Shown here one piece after another: positions 37,905-45,689 of a DNA stretch of 64,000 nucleotides. Position 1 is the first letter of the stretch. Each line of letters opens with the position of its first letter. Below the pieces are notes generated by a model. The model ran no database searches. It was not told the origin of the DNA and saw only the letters and a list, made by a program, of their open reading frames with translations. The stretch is from Acidobacteriota bacterium. Lineage in GTDB: Bacteria; Acidobacteriota; Terriglobia; Terriglobales; Acidobacteriaceae. The translations under genes and the position numbers were made by a program. The stretch is from NCBI GenBank assembly GCA_013289685.1, contig JABCZL010000010.1, positions 236,017-300,016 of the forward strand, in the 5' to 3' direction.

Positions 37905-38624
37905 CTACAACCGCCGGTAAATCCCATCCGGAATGGGAAAGACCCTGTCGCTCAAGACGGTGCCGAGGATGCGCACCTGCGCCGCTTCGAGCATTCCTTT
38001 GATCTTGCGCGCCATGATCCGCCGCGTACGTTGGGCCGACAACACCAGGATGATTCCATCCGCGAACTGCGCCATGGCCGTCGCCAGGTTCGATTCTCCG
38101 GCAGGCGGCGCCTCCACAATCGAGTACCCAAACTGCATGCGCACGTCCGCCAGATACGAATGCAATGCGGCGGTGGCAACCCAATCCACATTCTTCCCCA
38201 CAGCCGGCGCCAGCCACAGATTGGCGCCCACCCGGGTCGCGGTATGGCGCAGCGGCGTGCCGGCATTCTGTGCCTGGCGCTCCGTCACCTTCACTGGATA
38301 CGTTTCCTCATCCGACACAAGCCGCGGATACTCTCCCACGACGGCAATAGTTCCCTCCGTCTCCAGCGCCAGGGCCTCGCCGACTTGCCTGCAAATCGTT
38401 CGCACATCCGTCTCGGGCTCGAGCGCGCTGAATACGACTTGCCGCACTGGGCGTCCGACATTCGAAAAAAAGACCTGGCGGACCAGTCCCCGAATCTGCT
38501 CTCGGGCGAAGTCTTCGGGATTCCATCCTCCCTCGTGCGCTACACTTCCTTCTCTCGAGCGAACATGCTCCCGCCCGTTCGTTTCGGCAAACAACACTTC
38601 CGCGCCCATAATCCCTTCTCTCAT
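37905..38624 (-). CDS. CpsD/CapB-like P-loop-fold protein lacking nucleotide-binding motifs
   Basis: A 239-residue cytoplasmic protein in the position of a BY-kinase. The C-terminal half (DGIILVLSAQRTRR...RILGTVLSDRVFPIP) aligns with CpsD/Wzc kinases. The Walker A position reads ALEPETDVRT (68-77) with no GK(S/T). The Walker A' segment reads AVVGEYPR without Asp, and Walker B reads YSIVEAPP with Glu for Asp. There is no C-terminal tyrosine cluster. It therefore probably cannot bind ATP or phosphorylate, and may act as a structural partner of the GumC-like protein. Its ATG overlaps that gene's stop (ATGA). Confidence 0.75.
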   Translation of the reverse strand: MREGIMGAEVLFAETNGREHVRSREGSVAHEGGWNPEDFAREQIRGLVRQVFFSNVGRPVRQVVFSALEPETDVRTICRQVGEALALETEGTIAVVGEYPRLVSDEETYPVKVTERQAQNAGTPLRHTATRVGANLWLAPAVGKNVDWVATAALHSYLADVRMQFGYSIVEAPPAGESNLATAMAQFADGIILVLSAQRTRRIMARKIKGMLEAAQVRILGTVLSDRVFPIPDGIYRRL

Positions 38625-40123
38625 GCGGAAAGACTTCCTCGCGGCCTTCGCGGCAGCGACGCCAGAACCGGAGAATCCAAGTACGCCAACACGTCATCCG
38701 GAGTGCGGAATGCGGGATCTACATAGTCGGCCGCGAACGCCGCGCCCGTGCCCGCCGCCCCGGCTGCGGCCAATCCAACCACCAGCACCGACCACGCGGA
38801 CCAGACTGGCAGTGCAGGGGCGATGGGATGCTCCGCGATCGCCACGTTGACGATGCCCCGCTCATCCAGCGCGTCGTCCATCCGTGCTTCTTCCTGTTTC
38901 TTCACATACAGAAGATAGTTTTCCTGCGCGGCTTTCTCTGTGCTGAGCAAGTCATCCTGGGTGATCGCGTCCTCGCCCAGTTCTTGCGCCACTGTGCGGT
39001 AGCCGGTTTCCTGTGCAGCCGTCGCCGCTTCCCGCGCCTGGAGGCCCCGCAATTGCACTTGCATGCGCTGCAGTTCCGACTTTGCCCATTCGTAATGCGC
39101 GTTCTTGTCGGTAGTTTCATCGCGCAGCGGCAATACGTTCTCCGCAGCGATCGTCGCCTCGGCCTGCGCAATCTGCTGGTCGACTTCCTGCACCAGGCGG
39201 TGGCCGGGCTCGAACTTTGTCAGCAACTGGGTCCGTTTCAACTGCAGATCCAGCAAACTCGCCTTCAGCGACTTCAGCAATTCCGGATTGTCGGCCATGC
39301 GAACCTGCGTGGTGGTCCGCTCCGGCATTTTCGTCAACAGATCCGCAAGTTCCCACACTCTCTGTTGTGTCTCGGCGAGATCGATCCTCGTCTGCCGGTA
39401 GTTGGCGTCGACGTCGCTCAACTTCTGTAGGGCCAGGTCGCGCTGCTGTGCTGCCGCCACTACTCCATGTCCCGCGCTGAAAGACAGCAGTTGCCGTTGC
39501 GACTCTTCCAGTTGCCGCCGCGATTCGCCAGTCTGCTGCTGAAAGAAGCCCAACTCGCCGGTGGGACGATGCACCTCCATATGCTTCTCCAAGTACACCT
39601 TGGCCACCGACTGCAACACCTTCGCGGCCACACGCGGATCGTCGGCTGCGTAACTGATCGCGATCAGGTTCGTTTTCTTGACCGGCTCCACTTGCAGCTT
39701 CCTGGCCAGCCTTCGCGCCGCCCGTTCGACTCGCTCCGCATTGCCCTCGCCGAGCCGCAGAAAATGAAACCAGTCGCGCCCGCCCACCCCGGTTTCTTCC
39801 ACCACCCGCCGCAGGACCTCATCGTCCCGCAGCAACTCCACCTCGGAATTCAATTCCTCCTCGGTGATCGCCATGCGCGTCAAGTCGAGCGGAGCGTTTT
39901 CCGCCGCGCTCACCGGAGCGTCCGCGCGCCCCCGCCGCACCAGCACTTTCATGTTGGCCTGATATTTCGTTCCCACCACCGCATACAGGACGGCAGCCGC
40001 CAACACCAGTCCCGACGCGCAGACGAAGACCCTTCGTTGGCGGAACAACACCGTGGCCAGTTCCCGCATAGTTGGCGCCGGTGTCTGGTCTCGCTCTCGA
40101 ATTGGGTCTTCGTCTGCTGACAT
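38621..40123 (-). CDS. GumC/Wzz-like polysaccharide chain-length determinant (PCP family)
   Basis: A 500-residue inner-membrane polysaccharide co-polymerase. One transmembrane helix lies near 30-50 (VFVCASGLVLAAAVLYAVVG). A large periplasmic part with long coiled-coil helices (about 170-410) follows, then a second helix near 450-475. The Wzz_N region (YQANMKVLVRRGRAD) and the conserved PxxP-like HPIAPALPVW segment before the second helix are present. There is no fused kinase. It follows the exporter gene by 20 bp and precedes the degenerate CpsD-like gene. Confidence 0.9.
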   Translation of the reverse strand: MSADEDPIRERDQTPAPTMRELATVLFRQRRVFVCASGLVLAAAVLYAVVGTKYQANMKVLVRRGRADAPVSAAENAPLDLTRMAITEEELNSEVELLRDDEVLRRVVEETGVGGRDWFHFLRLGEGNAERVERAARRLARKLQVEPVKKTNLIAISYAADDPRVAAKVLQSVAKVYLEKHMEVHRPTGELGFFQQQTGESRRQLEESQRQLLSFSAGHGVVAAAQQRDLALQKLSDVDANYRQTRIDLAETQQRVWELADLLTKMPERTTTQVRMADNPELLKSLKASLLDLQLKRTQLLTKFEPGHRLVQEVDQQIAQAEATIAAENVLPLRDETTDKNAHYEWAKSELQRMQVQLRGLQAREAATAAQETGYRTVAQELGEDAITQDDLLSTEKAAQENYLLYVKKQEEARMDDALDERGIVNVAIAEHPIAPALPVWSAWSVLVVGLAAAGAAGTGAAFAADYVDPAFRTPDDVLAYLDSPVLASLPRRPRGSLSA

Positions 40124-40143
40124 GCGAGTGGGGGAATCTTTTT

Positions 40144-40929
40144 CTACAAATGAGCAGGGCTTAGGTACGCGCCGAGAGAAGCTTTGGAGAGGAAGCGACT
40201 GATTTTCGAAATCGTATTTTGCGGCACGAAGACCAGATCCCCCGCCCGAAGATGAGCATCTTCTTTCAGGCTCTTCTGCTTCAGCATCTTCTTCAGGTTG
40301 AGCAGCCGGGTTTCCACCAGATCGTCATTCACCCGCCGGAACAGCACCACCTGGGAGTGCTTGGATTGCTGCGTCAGCCCTCCCGCAATCTGTACCGCTT
40401 CGGCCACGGTCGTATCCGATCGCAGTTCGTACTTTCCCGGCTTGCCTACTTCGCCGCCCACAATGAAGTAAGGCCTCTCAAACTCCTTCAGCGTCACCGC
40501 CGCCTGGGGATCGTGCAGATATCCGCGATACGCCTTCTGCACCGCCTCGCTGAACTGCTCCAGGTTCAGCCCCTGCACCTCAACCATGCCGGCGTCTTTC
40601 AGCATCACGTAGCCGTCCGGCTGCACGGTCAGGGTCTGGTTGAATTCCGGTGCGACCGTGAAGCTGATCTCCACGACATCGCTGGGTCGAAGCCGGTAGA
40701 GCGGATGGCGTTCCCCTCCAAGCGTGGGGTTTCCCAAGCCATCCGCTCCTCCGGGTTTTGCGGCCGTTGTACCATTGCCTCCCGCTCCTGCCCCGGTAAA
40801 GCCGGATCGGGAAGTCTCTTTGTTTCCGCCCAGGTCTGTTTTCTCGCCCTGCGCGTACGCGGCCGAACAACACTCCAGAGCCAACAGCACGACTGCTATG
40901 GATCGGACGAATATGAAAAGGCGCTTCAT
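40144..40929 (-). CDS. polysaccharide export outer-membrane protein (Wza/GumB-like)
   Basis: First gene of the exopolysaccharide operon. The ATG at 40929 follows AAGGAGAA and gives 261 residues with an N-terminal signal peptide (FIFVRSIAVVLLALECCSAAYAQG). A poly_export domain (YRLRPSDVVEISFTVAPEFNQTLTVQPDGYVML) and a SLBB domain (PYFIVGGEVGKPGKYELRSDTTVAEAVQIAGG) follow. It forms the outer-membrane exit channel. A cysteine pair lies in the signal region, but a clear lipobox is not evident. Confidence 0.93.
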   Translation of the reverse strand: MKRLFIFVRSIAVVLLALECCSAAYAQGEKTDLGGNKETSRSGFTGAGAGGNGTTAAKPGGADGLGNPTLGGERHPLYRLRPSDVVEISFTVAPEFNQTLTVQPDGYVMLKDAGMVEVQGLNLEQFSEAVQKAYRGYLHDPQAAVTLKEFERPYFIVGGEVGKPGKYELRSDTTVAEAVQIAGGLTQQSKHSQVVLFRRVNDDLVETRLLNLKKMLKQKSLKEDAHLRAGDLVFVPQNTISKISRFLSKASLGAYLSPAHL

Positions 40930-41502
40930 TTCTCCTTGAGCCGCACCGTTCGCTCTGAGCGCCACTTGCTTCTATGACCCTCTACTGCGCAAGTTAAGCT
41001 CATGCTGGCGTTCGAACAAGACATGGAAAGTGTCGTCCACCAAAGTAGAACGATCTCCCTTTTCGGGAAACGCTCCTGTCGCACGAAGGGTCGTACTAAA
41101 TCAATGGGTTCTGAAGATTTATCCGTGTCAACCGCGCAAAAAGGGTTTGGGAGTACGTCTCTGCTCAGCGTACCCACAAAAGTAGACTTGCATGTTTGTC
41201 ATGTCACAGGAATTGAAGACCGATTCTTTGTAGCCAGGGAGCCTGCAATCCGGCAGCACCGCGCATTTCGGGCGAAACCGCAGTGCGGACGCCGACCGTT
41301 CGTCTTTCCTCTCATCTCGTTGTGCTCGGGAGCTCCAGCTTTCCACAGAGCAACCTTCCATTCCTCAACTTTCCCCCACACAGAAATTTCGATTCCCGTT
41401 TTGAACGCGGCACTCAGATATTGTGATCAGTTTCCTTGTAGATCGAGCGTCCCCTCCCTACAATCGGCGCATCGTTTCTCTTCGAGTTTTTGGGAGACCT
41501 GC
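40930..41502. promoter_or_regulatory. 573-bp divergent intergenic region between the EPS operon and the LuxR-type regulator
   Basis: It must contain promoters for both directions. I looked for sigma-54 (GG-N10-GC) and strong sigma-70 pairs next to the exporter start and found none convincing. A short palindrome TCCC-TTTTC-GGGA lies near 41057-41069. No ORF here is supported, although the regulator's frame is open from 41002. Confidence 0.4.
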
Positions 41503-42237
41503 TTGACGAGTCTGCAGTCCGCCGCCGCTTCCGATGCTATGGGTGTCCTCATCGCGGACTCCAATCGCATGCAAGCCCAGCTGCTGGCGAGCGCGCTGCG
41601 CCGCCGGCCGGAGTTTCACATCACCACCTGCCCGATGGACACCATCTCCATCCTCGAGGCGATCACCGCGAAACTTCCCCAAATCGCCGTGCTGTCGTTG
41701 AGCCAGCGCGCCAACGTCCTCGAAACGGTGATGACCCTGCGCCGCTTTAACCTTTCGCACCCCCAGATCCCGAAAGTTTTGCTGGTCGACACCTGCGACC
41801 GCGAACTCGTGGTCAGCGCGTTTCGCTCCGGCGCCCGCGGAATTTTTTCCATCACCGATGCCAACCTGCGCATGCTCTGCAGGTGTCTGCTGCGCGTAGC
41901 CGCCGGACAAATCTGGGTCAACACCGAGCAACTCAATTACCTGATGGATCTGGTCTCCGAAGTGCCCTCGCTGCGCGTGCTCAACTCCCGCGGCGGCAGC
42001 CTGCTGACACCGCGCGAGGAACAAGTCGTCGCCCTCGTCGCCGAAGGCCTCTCCAACCGCGAGATTGCCCGCGAACTCAATCTCAGCGAGCACACCATCA
42101 AGAAATATCTTTTCCGAATCTTCGAGAAACTCGGGGTCTCGACCCGTGTCGAACTCGTCCTCTACGCGGTTAACAACGGAGATCCCCGTCAGGCCGAGTG
42201 GCTGGGTAGCGCCGCCCGCGTTCCGCCCAGCGCCTGA
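41503..42237 (+). CDS. LuxR/NarL-type regulator with a degenerate receiver domain
   Basis: A 244-residue protein starting at TTG 41503, six bases after GGGAG. Residues 14-135 have response-regulator fold spacing (GVLIADSNRMQAQLLASALR, KVLLVDTCDRELVVSAFRSGARG). The phosphoacceptor position in IAVLSLSQ is Ser and the switch Lys is missing, so it is probably not phosphorylated. Residues 165-225 are a clean LuxR helix-turn-helix (LTPREEQVVALVAEGLSNREIARELNLSEHTIKKYLFRIFEKLG). It is divergent from the EPS operon and is the obvious candidate regulator of it (inferred). Confidence 0.85.
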   Translation: MTSLQSAAASDAMGVLIADSNRMQAQLLASALRRRPEFHITTCPMDTISILEAITAKLPQIAVLSLSQRANVLETVMTLRRFNLSHPQIPKVLLVDTCDRELVVSAFRSGARGIFSITDANLRMLCRCLLRVAAGQIWVNTEQLNYLMDLVSEVPSLRVLNSRGGSLLTPREEQVVALVAEGLSNREIARELNLSEHTIKKYLFRIFEKLGVSTRVELVLYAVNNGDPRQAEWLGSAARVPPSA

Positions 42238-42261
42238 GCCTGGCGATCACTCCCCCTCCCA

Positions 42262-42726
42262 TTGAAAACCCCGCACTTCGCCCTGTATAACTTGGGACGG
42301 AATTCCTTGCCCGATCCCGCTTCCAACCCGGCCCCCGCGCCCCAACCCCAGCCAGAGCGGAAGTCGCGCCGCTGGACCATCGTTGCCGCCGGACTGCTTC
42401 TGCTCGCGCTCGCTCTGGTGGTGATCTACACCAGCCGGGCTGCGTTCTCCAGTCCGCTCGCTCTCGTGGTCGTGGCGGCCATCGGACTCGCCGCACTCCT
42501 GCTGCAACTGCGCCTTCGCAAGGACGAGAGCACCCAGGTAAGGAACGACGTCCGCGCGCCACTCTGGCTCAATGCCCTGGGAATCGTGTTCGCGGTCTCG
42601 GCGGTTTTCGCCGACGTCTTCCATCTCAGCGCCAACCTCATGCCGGTCGCTGCGCTGGGATCCGTCCTATGCTTCGCGATCAGCGGCACCACGGTATTGA
42701 GGGCGCTGCGGAAGAAAAGAAAGTAG
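42262..42726 (+). CDS. hypothetical small membrane protein
   Basis: 154 residues from a TTG at 42262; a TTG at 42307 is equally possible. A Pro/Ala-rich N-terminus (PASNPAPAPQPQPE) precedes a basic patch and four predicted hydrophobic helices (about 38-55, 63-82, 97-118, 122-142). It ends in a basic KKRK tail. I recognise no family. It is monocistronic, downstream of the LuxR-type gene by 24 bp, and converges with the PilZ-TonB gene across a large inverted repeat. Confidence 0.55.
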   Translation: MKTPHFALYNLGRNSLPDPASNPAPAPQPQPERKSRRWTIVAAGLLLLALALVVIYTSRAAFSSPLALVVVAAIGLAALLLQLRLRKDESTQVRNDVRAPLWLNALGIVFAVSAVFADVFHLSANLMPVAALGSVLCFAISGTTVLRALRKKRK

Positions 42727-42730
42727 CAGG

Positions 42731-42869
42731 GGCTTCCGGCTCTCGGCGTCCGGCTTCCGGAAAACATTTCGAAACGCTGGTCGGCACGGGCGTTCCGCGA
42801 ACGTGAAAATCCTGGTTGGTTGAGATTTCGCAGACGGGAAGATTTTCCGAAAGCCGAGAGCCGGAAGCC
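42731..42869. repeat. long inverted repeat in a convergent intergenic region
   Basis: GGCTTCCGGCTCTCGGC (42731-42747) is repeated as its exact reverse complement at 42853-42869, 105 bp away. Further partial pairing occurs inside (TTCCGGAAAAC with ATTTTCCGAA). It fills the space between two convergent stops and could act as a bidirectional transcript end or a mobile REP-type element. Confidence 0.75.
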
Positions 42870-42878
42870 GAGAAAAGC

Positions 42879-43772
42879 CTATCTCTTAAACTCCACCGCC
42901 ACGGTCGTCTCCGCCACCGCCGGCTCCCCATTCACCCGGTACGGCTCAAACTTCCACCAGCGCAACGCGTCCATCGCCGCCCGCGCCAGTACGTCTGGGC
43001 CATTCAACGCGTGCATGCTTACCACCGACCCATCCCGCCCCACCACAATATCCAGCGCGATCACGCCCTGCAGGTTCGCCTTCCGCGCTTCCGCCGGATA
43101 CGTGGGCTCCACCTTATGGACCAGCAACTTCTCCATTACGTCAGCCGCAACCTGCGCCTGCGGTTTGTCGGTGGCCGACACTACTTCCGGAGTCTTCAAC
43201 CCTGATTCCAACTCCTCCCAGCCCTGATTCCAGCGCCACCAGAACACTGCGGCCGCGATCGAAGCGAGCACGAAAAGGGTCAGAAAGATGATCCATCCCA
43301 TCCCGCGCCGCTTCCTCCTTGGATTGCGTGGCCCTCCGCCTCCCGAACTTTCCCCACCCGTTCCGCCGGAATCCGTTTCCGTTTTCGCCGCTTGAGCGGG
43401 AGCCGCGGTGATCTCCGTCTCCACCCTCACTGCGTTTGCCCAGGTTCGAATCGCCGCCTGCTGCTCGGCCGACAGCCCCACAAACTCAAGCCCGCAGCGC
43501 AGCTGGTCCTGATAGCGCACCATCGCCCGCGTCCGCAGCGCGCGCGCCGCGGACGGCAGTTGCACTTCAACCCCCACCGCTTCGCCTGGAACCAGTTCCC
43601 CCGCCAGCATGGCCGCAATCCCGCGCTCGCACACGTTCAGCGACCGCCCCGGCACGGTGTCGGGAATCCCCGACCGCAGGACCGTCACATCCAGCGGCGC
43701 CTGCACCTGAAACCGCGGCATCCGCCTCCGCGACGGCCCACTCCACCCCCGAACTTGTGCCTCAGTCGCCAT
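42879..43772 (-). CDS. PilZ domain - TM - TonB C-terminal domain protein
   Basis: 297 residues. Residues 15-115 are a PilZ domain with the c-di-GMP arginine motif RRMPR (17-21) and an NVCERG sequence in place of the usual (D/N)xSxxG. Residues 130-155 are a Gly/Ser-rich then basic linker, and 157-180 are a single transmembrane helix (WIIFLTLFVLASIAAAVFWW). Residues 205-297 are a TonB/TolA C-terminal domain (VEPTYPAEARKANLQGVIALDIVVGRDG, WWKFEPYRVNG). The topology places a cytoplasmic second-messenger sensor on a periplasmic TonB-like arm. No ExbB/ExbD genes are adjacent. Confidence 0.85.
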   Translation of the reverse strand: MATEAQVRGWSGPSRRRMPRFQVQAPLDVTVLRSGIPDTVPGRSLNVCERGIAAMLAGELVPGEAVGVEVQLPSAARALRTRAMVRYQDQLRCGLEFVGLSAEQQAAIRTWANAVRVETEITAAPAQAAKTETDSGGTGGESSGGGGPRNPRRKRRGMGWIIFLTLFVLASIAAAVFWWRWNQGWEELESGLKTPEVVSATDKPQAQVAADVMEKLLVHKVEPTYPAEARKANLQGVIALDIVVGRDGSVVSMHALNGPDVLARAAMDALRWWKFEPYRVNGEPAVAETTVAVEFKR

Positions 43773-43787
43773 GGTTCTCTTATGGTC

Positions 43788-43832
43788 TTGTCATTCCGAC
43801 CCTGAGCGAAGCGAAGGGGAGGAATCTGCTTC
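43788..43832 (+). repeat. REP-like element, family 1 copy a (GTCATTCCGACCC)
   Basis: TTGTCATTCCGACCCTGAGCG followed by AAGCGAAGGGGAGGAATCTGC. A second copy lies at 44664-44714 and a relative at 52683. It is non-coding and located between the PilZ-TonB and rpiA genes. Confidence 0.65.
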
Positions 43833-43897
43833 CGCTTATGCGGGTCTGGGGTCTCAGACCAGTCCAGGCCGAGCAAAGCTCGGCTCGCTCTCTTCGC

Positions 43898-43941
43898 AAA
43901 ATCCCCACTTCTCGCAAACGACGCGAGAAATGGGGCACCCC
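43898..43941 (-). repeat. REP-like element, family 2 copy a (CCCCATTTCTCGCG)
   Basis: A palindromic unit: CCCCACTTCTCGC, a short centre, GCGAGAAATGGGG. The same element occurs in opposite orientation at 45131-45175, and a diverged one lies near 55176. It abuts family-1 copy a. Confidence 0.65.
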
Positions 43942-43955
43942 AACTGCTTAATCAG

Positions 43956-44633
43956 CTATCTTCTCAACTCCACAATCTCACTTCCCCGTGCAAACAGCAC
44001 CACACTCGCCATTCCGACAAACAACCCATGCTCCACCACGCCGGGCATATCGCTCAACTCCCGCGCCAACCCATTCGCATCCGGAATCTGCCCAAACCGG
44101 CAATCCAAAATGTGATTGTGCTCGTCGGTCACAAAGGGCTTCCCATCGGCCCCGGTTCTGACGGATACCTGCGCCCCCAGAGCCGCGATCCGCTTCGCCA
44201 CCAGCGCCTGCGCAAACTGGATCACCTCCACCGGCAGCGGAAATTTCCCCAGCACCGGCACCTGCTTCGACGCGTCCGCCACAATCACCAACTGCTCGGT
44301 CGCCGACGCCACAATCTTCTCCCGCAGCATCGCTCCGCCGCCGCCTTTGATCAAGCGCAGTTGCGGATCCACTTCATCCGCTCCATCTACCGTAACCGCA
44401 ATCTCCTGACATTCATCCAGCGTAGTCAGCGGAATCCCCAGACTCGCAGCTAGTTCCCGCGACTTTACCGAAGTCGGAATCCCACGAATCCGCAGTCCGG
44501 CCTTGACCCGCTCGGCGAGTAGCTTAATAAAGAATGCCGCCGTCGACCCCGTCCCCAGCCCGACGACCTGACCATCTTTCACGAACTGCAAACTCGCACG
44601 CGCCGCCGCCTCTTTTTCCTGATCGTTCGCCAT
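43956..44633 (-). CDS. rpiA: ribose-5-phosphate isomerase A
   Basis: Interconverts ribose-5-P and ribulose-5-P. The ATG at 44633 (MANDQEKEAAARAS) gives 225 residues. The phosphate-binding VVGLGTGSTAAFF, the catalytic DGADEVDPQL and KGGGGAMLREKIVA, and VEVIQFA are all as in RpiA. The open frame upstream of 44633 is repeat DNA. It is monocistronic, flanked by REP-like elements on both sides. It can feed ribose-5-P from the ribokinase and nucleoside routes into the pentose phosphate pathway. Confidence 0.95.
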   Translation of the reverse strand: MANDQEKEAAARASLQFVKDGQVVGLGTGSTAAFFIKLLAERVKAGLRIRGIPTSVKSRELAASLGIPLTTLDECQEIAVTVDGADEVDPQLRLIKGGGGAMLREKIVASATEQLVIVADASKQVPVLGKFPLPVEVIQFAQALVAKRIAALGAQVSVRTGADGKPFVTDEHNHILDCRFGQIPDANGLARELSDMPGVVEHGLFVGMASVVLFARGSEIVELRR

Positions 44634-44663
44634 TTTGTTTCGCGCAGCACTCCCATTCCAAAA

Positions 44664-44714
44664 GGTTGTCATTCCGACCCCTGAGCAACGCGAAGGGGGA
44701 GGAACCTGCTGTTC
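44664..44714 (+). repeat. REP-like element, family 1 copy b
   Basis: TTGTCATTCCGACCCCTGAGC followed by AACGCGAAGGGGGAGGAACCTGC, upstream of rpiA. It is the same element and orientation as copy a (43788), with a few substitutions. Confidence 0.65.
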
Positions 44715-44732
44715 CCTCGCCAAAACGACACT

Positions 44733-45119
44733 CTACCCCAAAATCCTCTCCGTATAAATCAAATACCCCGCCAGCACCAACCCAAACAGCACCGTCAAAG
44801 CCGTGATCAGGTCCAGCACAAATCCCGCCGGCTCAAACGTCCCTGAATCCAGCTGCGCCCGCGTCTTGCGATACCGCACCAGCCCCGCCACCACCAACCC
44901 CACGCCCGCGACAATCGCGCCCGACCCCATCCACACCGACATCCCCGCCGTCCGCACCGGATGCCCCTGGAGCGCCGTCAGTTGCCGCATGGCAATCGCG
45001 AACCGCCCAATCGCGAACCCAAATACCACGATTGCCGCCCCGGTCCGCACCCAGGCCAGAAACGTCCGCTCATTCGCCAGATGGTCGCGTGCCCGATTCG
45101 GATTTGCACTTTCCACCAC
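44733..45119 (-). CDS. DUF202 (YidH-type) inner-membrane protein
   Basis: 128 residues with the DUF202 signature RDHLANERTFLAWVRTGAAIVVFGFAIGRF at the N-terminus and three transmembrane helices (about 27-45, 62-82, 105-123). The family is widespread and its function is not established. It is alone on this strand, between repeat elements. Confidence 0.88.
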   Translation of the reverse strand: MVESANPNRARDHLANERTFLAWVRTGAAIVVFGFAIGRFAIAMRQLTALQGHPVRTAGMSVWMGSGAIVAGVGLVVAGLVRYRKTRAQLDSGTFEPAGFVLDLITALTVLFGLVLAGYLIYTERILG

Positions 45120-45130
45120 AATTCCTCCGG

Positions 45131-45175
45131 GTGCCCCATTTCTCGCGCGTTCTTGGCGCGAGAAGTGGGGATTTT
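45131..45175 (+). repeat. REP-like element, family 2 copy b
   Basis: GTGCCCCATTTCTCGCGCG, a short loop, then GCGCGAGAAGTGGGGATTTT. It is the reverse-complement orientation of copy a at 43898-43941, so the two copies flank rpiA and the DUF202 gene as an inverted pair. Confidence 0.65.
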
Positions 45176-45208
45176 AGACAGCTCCAGCCGCAGCGCATAC
45201 CGCCAGCA

Positions 45209-45598
45209 TTATTCCACAGCTTTCCCGATCACAACCCCCGCTCCCACAAGATTCTTGATCAACTCCTCCGGCACGCCATGCCGCTCTTTCAAGTACTGTG
45301 GATCGTTATACGTGACCATGACCTTGCCCGCCACGTCCTCCGCCACCAGCGCCTTGAGGGGCAGATCAATCGCCAGGCTCGGAGCCGCCACCATCAGCGG
45401 CGTTCCACCCTTCGGACTCCCAAAGATCACGACCTTCGTCGGCCTCATCTTCAATCCAACCTTCTCGGCCTCGCCGCTGTGATCGATGACCGCGAACACC
45501 TGCATTCCCTTCTCCACGAACGCCGCCTGCAGCCGATTCACCGTGTCCTCGACCGAATAATGACTGGCTACCGTAACCAATCCTTTCCCTTGCGCCAT
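45209..45598 (-). CDS. DUF302 family protein
   Basis: 129 residues from the ATG at 45598, preceded by GGAGGTGAAGGAG. The DUF302 features are visible: SHYSVEDTVNRLQAAFVEKGMQVFAVIDHSGEAEKVGL, PTKVVIFGSPKGGTPLMVAAPSLAIDLPLKALVAED and VMVTYNDPQYLKERHG. No signal peptide is present. The function is unknown; family members sometimes accompany redox or metal-stress genes. It is divergent from the secreted hydrolase. Confidence 0.88.
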   Translation of the reverse strand: MAQGKGLVTVASHYSVEDTVNRLQAAFVEKGMQVFAVIDHSGEAEKVGLKMRPTKVVIFGSPKGGTPLMVAAPSLAIDLPLKALVAEDVAGKVMVTYNDPQYLKERHGVPEELIKNLVGAGVVIGKAVE

Positions 45599-45689
45599 CT
45601 CCTTCACCTCCGCAGAACGCTCGATTGTAAGGAAAATCTCGCAGCGCTCCAAGGACACGAGAGCAATCCATAGCTACAATATTATTCGC

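Noticed and set aside
40960-41010. Possible sigma-54 promoter (TTAACTTGCGC on the minus strand) before the EPS operon
   Set aside because: The -24 GG element is not at the required spacing.
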